Origin: Rhizobium leguminosarum bv. viciae USDA 2370
GTDB taxonomy: Bacteria > Pseudomonadota > Alphaproteobacteria > Rhizobiales > Rhizobiaceae
Direction of reading: 5' to 3'
DNA length: 64,000 bases
Assembly (NCBI RefSeq): GCF_002008365.1
Contig: NZ_MRDL01000047.1
Coordinates: 349,275 to 413,274 of the forward strand
A model generated the notes under the pieces. It did not search any database. It was not told the origin of the DNA and was given only the letters and a program-made list of their open reading frames with translations. Both the position numbers and the translations under genes were made by a program. This document shows, one piece after another, positions 1-8,883 of this stretch (within the stretch, counting starts at the first letter, position 1; each line of letters starts with the position of its first letter).

Positions 1-862
1 AACGCATCTTTCTGCCGGTGAGAGCCTGAAGGCGGGTGAGTACGAGATCAAGGCGAAGGCCTCCATGAGCGATATCATGGAGCTTCTGAAATCGGGCAAG
101 TCCATTCTCTATTCCGTTTCCTTCCCTGAGGGCTTGACGGTCCGCCAGATGTTCGACCGCATGTTGCAGGACACCGTGCTCGAAGGTGACTTGCCGGCCG
201 CACTGCCGACCGAGGGCAGCCTGCGTCCGGATACCTACAAATTCTCGCGCGGCACCAAGCGCGCGGAGATCATCGACCAGATGGCGGCTGCACAGCAGAA
301 GCTCGTCGATCAGATCTGGGACAAGCGCGACTCCTCGCTGCCGCTGCGATCCAAAGTGGAATTCGTGACACTCGCCTCGATCGTCGAAAAGGAAACCGGC
401 GTTCCCGACGAGCGTGCCCATGTCGCCTCCGTTTTCCTGAACAGGCTCGGCAAGGGCATGCGCCTGCAGTCCGATCCGACGATCATCTACGGTCTCTTCG
501 GCGGCGAGGGCAAACCCGCCGACCGGCCGATCTACCAGTCGGACCTCAAGCGGGACACACCTTACAACACCTATGTCATCAAGGGTCTGCCGCCGACGCC
601 GATCGCCAATCCCGGCAAGGATGCACTGGAAGCCGTCGCCAATCCCTGGAAGACGCAGGACCTCTATTTCGTCGCCGACGGCACCGGTGGCCATGTTTTC
701 GCTGCGACGCTCGAGGAGCACAATGCCAACGTCAAGCGCTGGCGCAAGCTCGAAGCCGACAAGGGCTCGGACCCGGACATCGCAGTCGACGGCCAGCCGG
801 AAGAGCAGCCGGCGGATAATGGCGCCACCGTCGTGCCGCCGAAGAAAAAGAAGATCAACTGA
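1..862 (+). CDS. mltG: Endolytic murein transglycosylase MltG (5' end missing)
   Basis: The reading frame is open from base 2, so the gene starts left of the window; about 286 C-terminal residues are visible. MltG (YceG-like) is an inner-membrane enzyme that cuts nascent glycan strands and limits their length. The visible part begins in the LSAGESLKAGEYEI segment and carries the catalytic-Glu motif ASIVEKETG (about bases 374-400), followed by the family motif RLQSDPTIIYGL. The tail is rich in Pro and Lys and ends in PPKKKKIN. The membrane anchor would lie in the missing part. It is followed 18 bp later by yicC. Confidence 0.95.
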   Translation, partial: THLSAGESLKAGEYEIKAKASMSDIMELLKSGKSILYSVSFPEGLTVRQMFDRMLQDTVLEGDLPAALPTEGSLRPDTYKFSRGTKRAEIIDQMAAAQQKLVDQIWDKRDSSLPLRSKVEFVTLASIVEKETGVPDERAHVASVFLNRLGKGMRLQSDPTIIYGLFGGEGKPADRPIYQSDLKRDTPYNTYVIKGLPPTPIANPGKDALEAVANPWKTQDLYFVADGTGGHVFAATLEEHNANVKRWRKLEADKGSDPDIAVDGQPEEQPADNGATVVPPKKKKIN

Positions 863-880
863 TACTTTCGGGAGGCACGC

Positions 881-1768
881 ATGGCTTTGCAGTCCATGAC
901 CGGTTTTGCGCGGCGCGAGGGAACGAGCGGCCGCTGGCGCTGGGCATGGGAATTGCGCTCGGTCAACGGCAAGGGCTTCGACCTGCGCCTGCGCCTGCCG
1001 CCTGGCCTCGAACGCATGGAGGCAGACGTCCGCCGCCTCGCCGGGGAGAGCTTCAGCCGCGGCAACCTGCAGGCATCGCTATCCGTCACCGCCGACGAGA
1101 ACCGTTTCGAGGCGGTGCTGAACAAGGAGGCGCTCGCTGCCGTGCTGGCTATGCGCGAGCAGTTGGACGGTGTCATCGATCCGTCGCCACTGAAGCTCGA
1201 TACGCTGCTCCTGGTGCGCGGCATCGTGGAATTCCGCGAAAGCGAGGATGGCGAGGAGGCGCTTGCCGCCCGTGACGCCGAGATCGCTGCCGGCTTGCTG
1301 GCCGCGCTTTCCGATCTGAGAGCAATGCGCGAACAGGAAGGTTCGGCGCTGACGCGTATCCTCCTCGACCATGTCACGACGATCGAAGGCCTGACACGAA
1401 CGATCGAGCTCGATCCGTCTCGCTCGCCGCAGGAGATCGCCGCGCGGCTGGTCGCGCAGGTCGCCTTGTTGATGGATGGCATGGCCGCACTCGACCGCGA
1501 CAGGCTGCATGCCGAAGCCGCACTGCTGGCGACCAAAGCGGATCTGCGCGAGGAAATCGATCGTCTCAAGGCTCATGTCGCCGCAGCGCGCGATCTCCTG
1601 GTGAAAGGTGGGCCTGCCGGGCGCCGGCTGGACTTCCTTGCACAGGAATTTAACCGCGAATCGAATACCATCTGCTCGAAGTCGAACGCCTCGGCGGTCA
1701 CCGCTGCCGGCATCGAGTTGAAAGTCGTGATCGACCAGTTCCGCGAGCAGGTCCAGAATTTGGAGTAA
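881..1768 (+). CDS. yicC: YicC family endoribonuclease
   Basis: A 295-residue protein of the YicC/YloC family, cytoplasmic RNA-binding proteins now regarded as endoribonucleases linked to small-RNA decay. The N-terminus MALQSMTGFARREG and the C-terminal segment RLDFLAQEFNRESNTICSKS are family signatures, and the length is normal (about 290). The start is preceded by GGGAGG at a good distance. It sits between mltG and gmk; the yicC-gmk pairing is widespread in bacteria. The stop lies 3 bp before the gmk ATG, so the two are probably translationally coupled. Confidence 0.93.
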   Translation: MALQSMTGFARREGTSGRWRWAWELRSVNGKGFDLRLRLPPGLERMEADVRRLAGESFSRGNLQASLSVTADENRFEAVLNKEALAAVLAMREQLDGVIDPSPLKLDTLLLVRGIVEFRESEDGEEALAARDAEIAAGLLAALSDLRAMREQEGSALTRILLDHVTTIEGLTRTIELDPSRSPQEIAARLVAQVALLMDGMAALDRDRLHAEAALLATKADLREEIDRLKAHVAAARDLLVKGGPAGRRLDFLAQEFNRESNTICSKSNASAVTAAGIELKVVIDQFREQVQNLE

Positions 1769-1771
1769 GAC

Positions 1772-2434
1772 ATGAACCCGGCGAAATCCTCGCCCGTGCA
1801 GATCGCCCGCCGCGGTCTGATGCTTGTCATCTCGTCGCCGTCGGGCGCCGGCAAGTCCACCATCGCGCGCACGCTTCTGGAGACCGACAGGCAAATCGGT
1901 CTTTCCGTCAGCGTCACCACACGTCAGCGCCGCCCGAGCGAAGTCGAGGATGTGCATTACCACTTCAAGAGTGTGCGCGAGTTCGAGCGGCTGCGCGATA
2001 GCGACGCGCTGCTCGAATGGGCCGAGGTGCATGGCAATTTCTACGGCACACCGCGCGAGCCGGTCGAGCAGGCCATGGCCGAAGGCCGCGACATGCTCTT
2101 TGACATCGATTGGCAGGGCGCCCAGCAATTGCAGGAGAAGATGTCGGCCGACGTGGTCTCGATCTTCGTGCTGCCTCCGACCATGACGGAACTCCAGTCG
2201 CGGCTGCATCGCCGTGCCGAGGATTCCGAGGAGGTCATCCAGACGCGCCTCGCCAATAGCCGCGCCGAGATCGCCCACTGGCGCGAATACGACTACGTCA
2301 TCATAAACGACGATCTCAACGCCGCCCTCGACGCCGTCCAGTCGATCGTCAAGGCCGAACGCCTGCGCCGCGACCGCCGCCATGGCATGTTCGACTTCGT
2401 CCGTGCATTGCTGGAAGAGACGCCCTCGCTTTAG
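1772..2434 (+). CDS. gmk: Guanylate kinase
   Basis: 220 residues. It phosphorylates GMP to GDP with ATP in the cytoplasm. The P-loop SSPSGAGKST is at residues 21-30. The GMP-binding region follows (SVTTRQRRPSEVEDVHYHF, and HGNFYGTP near residue 90), then the Walker-B-like LFDIDWQGAQQL. Length and motif order are typical. A GGAG just before the ATG lies inside the end of yicC. The gene ends 43 bp from the convergent rsmA. Confidence 0.96.
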   Translation: MNPAKSSPVQIARRGLMLVISSPSGAGKSTIARTLLETDRQIGLSVSVTTRQRRPSEVEDVHYHFKSVREFERLRDSDALLEWAEVHGNFYGTPREPVEQAMAEGRDMLFDIDWQGAQQLQEKMSADVVSIFVLPPTMTELQSRLHRRAEDSEEVIQTRLANSRAEIAHWREYDYVIINDDLNAALDAVQSIVKAERLRRDRRHGMFDFVRALLEETPSL

Positions 2435-2476
2435 AGCAGCTCCTGGGAAAACCGCTTCGCACGTTCCTGAATTGCC
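2435..2476 (-). repeat. Degenerate copy of a short rhizobial intergenic repeat (family B)
   Basis: This short gap between convergent gmk and rsmA, read on the minus strand, contains GCAATTC, then GTGCGAAGCGGTTTTCC, then GAGCTGCTC. That is the same order of blocks as the clearer copy at 31323-31366. It is probably a decayed copy of the same dispersed element. No strong terminator with a T-tract is visible here. Confidence 0.45.
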
Positions 2477-3304
2477 CTACAGGCTGTTTGCCAGAAGGCA
2501 GAATTCCTCGACAGATAGGGTTTCCGCCCGCCGCGCCGGATCGATCCCGGCCTTGACAAGCAGGCTCTCGCCGCCGAGCGATTTCAGGCTTTGGCGCAGC
2601 ATCTTGCGACGTTGGCCGAATGCGGCCTGCGTCACTTTTTCCAGATTGGCGACAACGCAGGGGATCGGGTTTTCGCGAGGGGTCAGCTGCACGACCGTCG
2701 ACGTCACCTTCGGCGGCGGCGTGAAGGCTTGCGGCGGCACGTCGAAGGCCATGCGTGCCTCTGTTCGCCAGCCGCAGAGCACGCCTAGACGGCCGTAATG
2801 GTCGTCGTCTTCGTTGGCGACGATGCGCTCGCCGACTTCTTTCTGAAACATCAGCGTCAGCGACTGCCAGAACGGTGGCCAGGCTTTCGGCAGCAGCCAG
2901 TTGACCAGCAACTGCGTGCCGACGTTGTAGGGGAGGTTGGCAATGATCTTGATCGGGCCTTCCGGCGTTAATTTCTCGAAATCCGTCTTCAGCGCATCGC
3001 CTTCGATCACCTCCAGCCGGCCGGGATAATGATCAGCGATCTCGGCGAGCGCCGGCAGGCAGCGTGTATCCCGCTCGATGGCGATAACCTTCCTGGCGCC
3101 GAGCGCCAGGATCGCGCGCGTCAGCCCGCCGGGGCCGGGGCCGACTTCGAAAACGGTCGCATCGTCGAGCGCCCCCGCCGTGCGGGCGATCTTCTGGGTG
3201 AGGTTGAGATCGAGCAGGAAATTCTGCCCGAGCGCCTTGCGCGCGTCGAGGCCGTGACGCTGGATCACGTCGCGAAGCGGCGGCAGGCCATCGAGTGCTG
3301 CCAT
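2477..3304 (-). CDS. rsmA: 16S rRNA dimethyladenosine transferase RsmA (KsgA)
   Basis: 275 residues. It dimethylates two adjacent adenosines near the 3' end of 16S rRNA using SAM, late in 30S assembly. Visible motifs are LGQNFLLD near residue 26, the SAM-binding loop VFEVGPGPGGLTRAIL near 51-66 and the catalytic NLPYNVGTQLL near 122. Its ATG shares one base with the pdxA stop (TGATG), so it is the last gene of the lptF-lptG-lptD-surA-pdxA-rsmA operon. Confidence 0.96.
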   Translation of the reverse strand: MAALDGLPPLRDVIQRHGLDARKALGQNFLLDLNLTQKIARTAGALDDATVFEVGPGPGGLTRAILALGARKVIAIERDTRCLPALAEIADHYPGRLEVIEGDALKTDFEKLTPEGPIKIIANLPYNVGTQLLVNWLLPKAWPPFWQSLTLMFQKEVGERIVANEDDDHYGRLGVLCGWRTEARMAFDVPPQAFTPPPKVTSTVVQLTPRENPIPCVVANLEKVTQAAFGQRRKMLRQSLKSLGGESLLVKAGIDPARRAETLSVEEFCLLANSL

Positions 3305-4332
3305 CAGCGGCGGCTTTCCGCACTGCGGCCGAGTTGGGCGGCGAGCTTCAGCGCCGCAACAAGGCTCTGCTCGCGCGCCAGTCCCTTGCCGGCGATGCCG
3401 AAGGCGGTGCCGTGATCCGGCGAGGTGCGCACGAAGGGAAGCCCGAGCGTCACGTTGACGCTGTCGTCGAAACCAAGTGCCTTGGCTGGGATCAGTGCCT
3501 GGTCGTGATACATGCAGACGGCGACGTCGTATCGCGCCCGCGCCTCGTCATGGAACATCGTATCGGCGGGCAGGGGGCCGATCGCATCGATGCCCTCGTC
3601 GCGCAGGCGCTCGATCGCCGGTCGGATGATATCCTCGTCCTCCTTGCCAATCGCCCCGCCTTCACCCGCATGCGGGTTGAGGCCAGCAACGGCGAGCCGC
3701 GGCGTCTCGATGCCGAAACGCTGCCTCAGGTCTTCATGGGCGATCCGGCAGGTTTCAACGATCAGTTCGCCTGTCAGCGCCTGCGGCACGTCCCTAACAG
3801 GAATGTGGATGGTGACGGGAATCGCCCGGAGCTTCGGTCCTGATAACATCATCACCGGTGTCACCGGCCGGCCGGTCGCCCTGGCGGCGAGATCGGCGAG
3901 AAATTCGGTATGGCCGGGAAATCGGAAACCCGCCTCGTAATGCACGGCCTTGGAGATGGGATTGGTGACGACCGCGAGCGCCTCGCCGGTGATGACAAGC
4001 GACACGGCTTTCTCGATCGCCGCGATCGTGCCTTTCGCCGTTGCCGCATGCGGCTCGCCGGCCACCACCTCGATACCGGCCGGTACGGTCATGACGGGCA
4101 GCGCGTCGGCAAACATGCCGGCAGCCTCGCTGGCTTTATCGGTCTCGCGGATCGAAACCGCCAGATTGAGCTGGCGGGCTCTCAGCGCCAAGACATCAGG
4201 ATCGCCGATCAGGAAGAAAGGCGGCAGCCCGAGTTCACGCCGCCGGAGCCAGGCCATCAGAGTAATGTCCGGCCCGATGCCGGCGGGATCGCCCTGGGTC
4301 AGCGCAAGCGGTCGCGAAAACGGTATCGCCAT
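3304..4332 (-). CDS. pdxA: 4-hydroxythreonine-4-phosphate dehydrogenase
   Basis: 342 residues. An NAD-dependent enzyme of the DXP-dependent pyridoxal phosphate pathway; it oxidises 4-phosphohydroxy-L-threonine. Metal- and substrate-binding segments are in place: FPGHTEFLADLA near 140, GLNPHAGEGGAIGKED near 215 and YHDQALIPAKALGFDDSVN near 275. It is packed tightly: 6 bp after surA and a 1-bp overlap with rsmA. The surA-pdxA-rsmA order is conserved in Proteobacteria. Confidence 0.96.
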   Translation of the reverse strand: MAIPFSRPLALTQGDPAGIGPDITLMAWLRRRELGLPPFFLIGDPDVLALRARQLNLAVSIRETDKASEAAGMFADALPVMTVPAGIEVVAGEPHAATAKGTIAAIEKAVSLVITGEALAVVTNPISKAVHYEAGFRFPGHTEFLADLAARATGRPVTPVMMLSGPKLRAIPVTIHIPVRDVPQALTGELIVETCRIAHEDLRQRFGIETPRLAVAGLNPHAGEGGAIGKEDEDIIRPAIERLRDEGIDAIGPLPADTMFHDEARARYDVAVCMYHDQALIPAKALGFDDSVNVTLGLPFVRTSPDHGTAFGIAGKGLAREQSLVAALKLAAQLGRSAESRR

Positions 4333-4338
4333 TGTCGG

Positions 4339-5283
4339 TCAGCGATAGGCGATCTGCGCCTTTTTGCGCAGTTCATCCAGGTATTTCTTGCTGTTTTCGT
4401 TTTCCGGGCTGGCGTCCTTGCCGCCTTTGGACTTGTCGAGATCTTCCTGGCGGAAGACCATTTCGGCGGCCTGGTCGTCGGAGACCTGCCGCTGGCTGCA
4501 GATTGCCAGGTATTCGACGCCCTTGTCGGTGACGCGGGTCCCTGTCGTGTTGCCCTTGGCCTGCTCGACCAACGGCTTCCAATCCGGCGGGATCTCGGGG
4601 GCGAGCATGCGGCCGAGATCGCGCACGGAAACGTCACGCATCGTCGCGGCAAATACCTTTGCCTGGTCGCAGCCCGGAAATTTCGAGCGCGACGCCTCGG
4701 CCTCGCCCTTGCGCTTGCCGGTGATGGCCCCGCGCTTGGCTTGCGGAATGACGAAGATGATCTGCTGCAGCATATATTCCGTCGTCACCGGCTTCTGCTT
4801 GTTGTTCTGCATCATGCGCGAGACGAGATCATAGTTCGACAGCCGCGACGTCGAGCCGTAGCGGGCGTTGACCACACGCGGCCAGCTCATCTGCACGGCG
4901 ATGAAACCCTTGAAATGGTCGACGCCGACACCGGCGCGATCGAGGATCTGCGACATCTGCTCGGGGGAAAGCTTGTTGCCGCTCGAAAAGCGCGCGAAAG
5001 ACGCATCGACGTCCTGCTGCGAAACCGACATATGAACGCGGGCGACTTCCTGCCGCTTGAGCGCCTCGTCGATCAATTGCTCCTCAGCGGCCTTGGCATC
5101 GGCCTTCGTATGCTGCAGGCGCAGGAAGGCCTGGCGCTTGGCGACATCGCCGCTGGTGATGGCGGTGCCGTTCACCACGGCCTTGACTTCACTTGCCGCA
5201 AGCGCTGGACCGGCAAGGCCTGTCAGCAATGCAAGCGCTGCCCCGGCGAGGAACTTGGTTATGGCTTTTTTCGCGTCAATCAT
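4339..5283 (-). CDS. surA: SurA-type periplasmic chaperone/peptidylprolyl isomerase
   Basis: 314 residues. The N-terminus MIDAKKAITKFLAGAALALL ending near AALAAS is a clear signal peptide. The SurA N-domain follows (VKAVVNGTAITSGDVAKRQAFL), then a parvulin-like region starting near TTEYMLQQIIFVIP. SurA escorts outer-membrane proteins, including LptD, through the periplasm, which fits its place directly downstream of lptD. It is shorter than E. coli SurA (428 residues) and appears to have room for only one parvulin domain, as usual in Alphaproteobacteria. Confidence 0.87.
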   Translation of the reverse strand: MIDAKKAITKFLAGAALALLTGLAGPALAASEVKAVVNGTAITSGDVAKRQAFLRLQHTKADAKAAEEQLIDEALKRQEVARVHMSVSQQDVDASFARFSSGNKLSPEQMSQILDRAGVGVDHFKGFIAVQMSWPRVVNARYGSTSRLSNYDLVSRMMQNNKQKPVTTEYMLQQIIFVIPQAKRGAITGKRKGEAEASRSKFPGCDQAKVFAATMRDVSVRDLGRMLAPEIPPDWKPLVEQAKGNTTGTRVTDKGVEYLAICSQRQVSDDQAAEMVFRQEDLDKSKGGKDASPENENSKKYLDELRKKAQIAYR

Positions 5284-5302
5284 CTGTTGACCTCCCGATA
5301 GC

Positions 5303-5324
5303 GCCGCGAGACGTTGTTCGCGGC
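5303..5324 (-). other. Short hairpin in the lptD-surA spacer
   Basis: The 184-bp gap between lptD and surA contains GCCGCGA and TCGCGGC, 7-bp perfect inverted arms with an 8-base loop. No T-tract follows on the minus strand. It may be an mRNA-stability or processing hairpin between the two cistrons. Nothing else is evident in the gap. Confidence 0.4.
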
Positions 5325-5467
5325 GTTCTTACCACAGTGCGAGACACGCGGAAATCGCTTCCATCACGGCGCGAAACCCCTATGCCTCAGATACCGACTG
5401 GCGGCAATGTCCTGCACAGGCTTGCGGCGAAAGAATGGCTTCAGGCCATGTTTGCGCCCGCCGCCCG

Positions 5468-7795
5468 TCACTCCAGGCTGTCGGAGCCGATCTTGATGTC
5501 GCCGAGCGTGCGGAAGGTCAGCCGTGCGCCGATCGTCCAGTCGCTTGCCGTCTCGTCGTCAGAATCCCTGCTGTCGGTATAGGCGATCGTGAAGATCGTG
5601 CATTCGTCTTCATAGGACAGGCCAAGCGTCCGGCGGCTGATCACATCATTGTTCAGATCCCAGGCGATGCCGCCGAAGATCGACCAGTAATCCTTGAACT
5701 TGATTTTGCTGCTGGTCTGGATCTCGTCATTGTCCTCGTCGAAGCCATATGCCGGCTGGGCGCTGAGATGGGTGAAGGTCACCTGCGAAGAGAAGGTGTC
5801 ATTCTGGTAAGCCGTCGTCAGGTCGCCACGGCGGAACTCGAAATCCTTCTCGTCGAGGCGGTAGGAGGCGGTCACGGAAACGCCGAACGGCGTCTCGACA
5901 CCGCCGAGGCCGACATAGTCGGAGCGAGTGGTTTCAAGGCCCGAATCGGCGCCGACATTGACGAGATCATCGGTCGCAAACGAGTTCTGGCCGGCGAGCT
6001 GGTATGATTGGCCGAAGATGCCGTGCAGCTTGTAGCCGCTGTCGAACGTACCGGTGTACTGGATGCCGACATTGGCGCGCGTACCGCCTTCGACGCGGTC
6101 GTAGCCCGAGAATTTGTCGCGGTCGAACAGCGAGGTGGCGTCGAAGACAAAGCTTTGCGCATCCTCGTTCGGCAGGCGGCCCGCGAGCTGCTCGTCGGGG
6201 CGGGCATAGATCTGTGCGATCGGCTCGAGGATATGAGTGCTGTTATCTGTCGTCATCAGGATCGGATAACGCATCTCCAGCCCAGCCGTGAACATCGAGC
6301 GGGTGGCGGAATTGCCGTCGACATAGTTGCCGGTGTAACCTGTGGGATCGTCCATGTTCAGCGCGAAGGCGTCGCCGCGCGCGGCCAGTAGCGGCGTGAT
6401 CACCAGGCCGGTTGGCGTGACATAGGTGCGCTTCCACTGCAGCTCGGCAGTCAACCGTGAGGTCTGGCCCTTCAGGCCGCGGAAGCGGTCGAATCCGTCG
6501 ACGGTATAGAAGTCGTCATGGGTGCGCGAAATATTTGTCAGGTTGACATCAGCCGAAAGCTCGCCGCCTGCAAGCGGCTGCGGCGCCACATAGTGATAGT
6601 CCATCGAGGGATAGACGATCGCCTGCTTTTTTTCGGCTGTGTTCGTCCGGTCGGCATCCTGGATGTCGAAATAGAACGCCCGCATGTCGAAATAATTGCG
6701 TTTCCCAAGCCCCGTCAGGTAGACTTGGTTGGTGCGCCGCGCGCTGCTCAGGCCGCGCAGCTTGTAGGTGCGCGAGAAATTGTTGTCGCTCTGCATCATG
6801 ACGTCCCAGCCGAACGTCCAGCGCGGATTGATGCGGAATTCGGCCTTCGATGCCACCATGCCACGCTGGCCGGCTTCGGCATCGCTGGTGCCGGAGCTGA
6901 AATTGTCCGGCTTTGCCTGGTCAATACCGGCGACGCGCAGGATATGCGTGCCATTTTCGAAGCGCTGGCGGAATTCGCCTTCGACGAGGAAGCCCTGGGC
7001 GGTGTAGCCGGTGGCGGTGACCGTCGCATCCATGCTCGGCGAGATCACATAATAATAAGGAACGGAAAGCCCGAAGCCGAGATTCTGCGACAGGCTCATC
7101 GTCGGGAAGAGAAAGCCCGACTTGCGCTTCACCGTATTGTCGGGAACTTCCATGACCGGCACGAAGGCGATCGGATAGCCGAGCAGCTCGAAGCGGGCTC
7201 TCTCCAGGCGGATCGTGTGGGTCACGCCGTTCTGGATCACACGCTTGGCCTTGACCTGCCAGAAGGGCGCGCGCTTCGGATCTTCGGCGCAAGGAAGGCA
7301 GGCCGTGTAGACGCCCTTGTTGAGAATCATCTGCGTGCCGCCGACGCGCTCGCCGGTTTCGGCGACGATACGGGTATTGTCGGCAGTTTCGATGCGCAGC
7401 GAGTTCATGAACCCGTCAGCGAAATTGTCGGTCACGTCAAGGTTGTCGGCATAGATGCGGTTGCCGTCGGGGCTGACCAGTTCGATATTGCCGATCGCCA
7501 TCATCCGGCCGGTCTTCTGATTGTACTCGACCTTCTGCGCGACCATCTTGTAGCCGGCATAATTGATCTGCACGCCGCCGACCGCCGACACCAGATCGGC
7601 GTCACGGTTATAGACGAGTTCATTGGCCGAAAGCAGAAGCTTGGCCTCTGCAGGAATCTTCTTCTCGATCGTTTGTTCGGGCGCGCTGACCTGGCCGTAT
7701 GAGACCGGGACACTGCCGAAATAGGAACATAGAGTCGCGCCGACAAGCAGGGCAACCAGCTGATTACTAAAATACTTGCGGTCGCCTACCGCCAC
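5468..7795 (-). CDS. lptD: LPS-assembly protein LptD
   Basis: Outer-membrane beta-barrel that inserts LPS into the outer leaflet. I place the start at the GTG at 7795: it gives a 775-residue protein, overlaps the lptG stop by one base (TAGTG) and is preceded by a strong AGGAGG about 8 bp upstream. A longer in-frame start at 7861 would overlap lptG by 67 bp and has no such support. A signal segment (QLVALLVGATLCSYFGSVPVSYGQ) is followed by the OstA/LptA-like domain (LLLSANELVYNRDADLVSAVGGVQ) and then the barrel. A TACLPC pair and a late ECTIF cysteine are candidates for the disulfides known in LptD. Earlier names: imp, ostA. Confidence 0.95.
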   Translation of the reverse strand: MAVGDRKYFSNQLVALLVGATLCSYFGSVPVSYGQVSAPEQTIEKKIPAEAKLLLSANELVYNRDADLVSAVGGVQINYAGYKMVAQKVEYNQKTGRMMAIGNIELVSPDGNRIYADNLDVTDNFADGFMNSLRIETADNTRIVAETGERVGGTQMILNKGVYTACLPCAEDPKRAPFWQVKAKRVIQNGVTHTIRLERARFELLGYPIAFVPVMEVPDNTVKRKSGFLFPTMSLSQNLGFGLSVPYYYVISPSMDATVTATGYTAQGFLVEGEFRQRFENGTHILRVAGIDQAKPDNFSSGTSDAEAGQRGMVASKAEFRINPRWTFGWDVMMQSDNNFSRTYKLRGLSSARRTNQVYLTGLGKRNYFDMRAFYFDIQDADRTNTAEKKQAIVYPSMDYHYVAPQPLAGGELSADVNLTNISRTHDDFYTVDGFDRFRGLKGQTSRLTAELQWKRTYVTPTGLVITPLLAARGDAFALNMDDPTGYTGNYVDGNSATRSMFTAGLEMRYPILMTTDNSTHILEPIAQIYARPDEQLAGRLPNEDAQSFVFDATSLFDRDKFSGYDRVEGGTRANVGIQYTGTFDSGYKLHGIFGQSYQLAGQNSFATDDLVNVGADSGLETTRSDYVGLGGVETPFGVSVTASYRLDEKDFEFRRGDLTTAYQNDTFSSQVTFTHLSAQPAYGFDEDNDEIQTSSKIKFKDYWSIFGGIAWDLNNDVISRRTLGLSYEDECTIFTIAYTDSRDSDDETASDWTIGARLTFRTLGDIKIGSDSLE

Positions 7796-8883
7796 TAGCC
7801 GTCCTCCTGATGAAGCAGAATAGTCGCACCCAAGGCCAGCGCGACGACCACCGGTATCCACGTCGCCACGAAGGGAGGCACGACTCCACTGCTTCCGAAT
7901 GCCTTTACAAGCACGGTGATGACATAAAGCATGAAGCCCGAAAGGATGCCACCCAGAATCACGGAGCGGGATTGGTTGAACCGGCTAAATTTTAGGGACA
8001 CTGTTGCAGCAATGAGAGTCATGGCCACCAGCAGCAATGGCTGGGACAACAGGGAGTTGAATTGCGTCTCCAACGCCTTGGTTGAGATGCCGAAGGATTT
8101 GGCCGCCGCAATCCGGTTGGAAAGGTCAAAGAAACCAATTGTTTCCGGCGCTGTCAGCCGCTCCTGGACGAAGTCCTGTTTCAGATTGGTGCGAAGTTGA
8201 ACCGAAGCTTTACGCACCGGGATTTCGCCAGGCTGGCGTTCGACAACGTTGTTAAGTTGCCAGTAACCATCTTCCAATTTTGCCGTGGCCGCGTCCTGTC
8301 TCAGAATGACCTGACCCCTTGAATCGAAATGGATCAGCACGGCGTCGATCAGCTTGGTTCCGTTATCCTGGACCGTCTGGGCGCCGATGATGACATCGTC
8401 CCGGCCACTGATCTGGCGCAGCCACGGAATCTGCGGGGCTTTGCGCAGAACTGCGTTCTCGCCGCGCCAGTCGGATTCGACCAGCAGTGCCTGGCGCTGT
8501 CCCCAGGCAGCAAGCGGGTTGAGCGCCGCCATCGTCAACAGGCCGAGCGCCAGCGAGCCGGCGATGAAGGGGAACATGAACTGCCAGACCGAAATCCCGG
8601 CTGCGCGCGTCACGACGAGCTCATATTTGCGGTTGAGGCCGATCAGCACCGTCATGCCGACGAAAAGCGCGATGAACGGCACCGTCTGCTGCAGGATGAG
8701 CGGCAGGCGCACGGCGGTCATCAGCACGCCGCCGCTGATCGTGTAGCCGGGCAGACCGGACATGCGGCCTGCCGTCTCGCTGAAATCGAGGAGGAAAGAA
8801 ATCGCCGAGACGCCGATCAGGAACCAGCCCGTCGTTACTAGGTAGCGGCGAAAGAAATAACGCGACAATGTCCCGAACATCAT
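7795..8883 (-). CDS. lptG: LPS export ABC transporter permease LptG
   Basis: 362 residues, YjgP/YjgQ family. Inner-membrane subunit that, with LptF and LptB, extracts LPS from the inner membrane. Hydrophobic stretches at the N-terminus (TTGWFLIGVSAISFLLDF; LILQQTVPFIALFVGMTVLI) and three near the C-terminus flank a periplasmic beta domain (GRDDVIIGAQTVQDNGTKLIDAVLI), the family pattern. The start is ambiguous between two adjacent ATGs at 8883 and 8880. Both overlap the lptF stop (ATGATG). Confidence 0.94.
   Translation of the reverse strand: MMFGTLSRYFFRRYLVTTGWFLIGVSAISFLLDFSETAGRMSGLPGYTISGGVLMTAVRLPLILQQTVPFIALFVGMTVLIGLNRKYELVVTRAAGISVWQFMFPFIAGSLALGLLTMAALNPLAAWGQRQALLVESDWRGENAVLRKAPQIPWLRQISGRDDVIIGAQTVQDNGTKLIDAVLIHFDSRGQVILRQDAATAKLEDGYWQLNNVVERQPGEIPVRKASVQLRTNLKQDFVQERLTAPETIGFFDLSNRIAAAKSFGISTKALETQFNSLLSQPLLLVAMTLIAATVSLKFSRFNQSRSVILGGILSGFMLYVITVLVKAFGSSGVVPPFVATWIPVVVALALGATILLHQEDG

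Noticed and set aside
1079..2383. A 434-codon open frame antisense to yicC and gmk
   Set aside because: Runs against two well-supported genes and shows no protein features.
7796..7861. Longer LptD start at 7861
   Set aside because: It would overlap lptG by 67 bp without a ribosome-binding site, while GTG 7795 has AGGAGG and a TAGTG junction.
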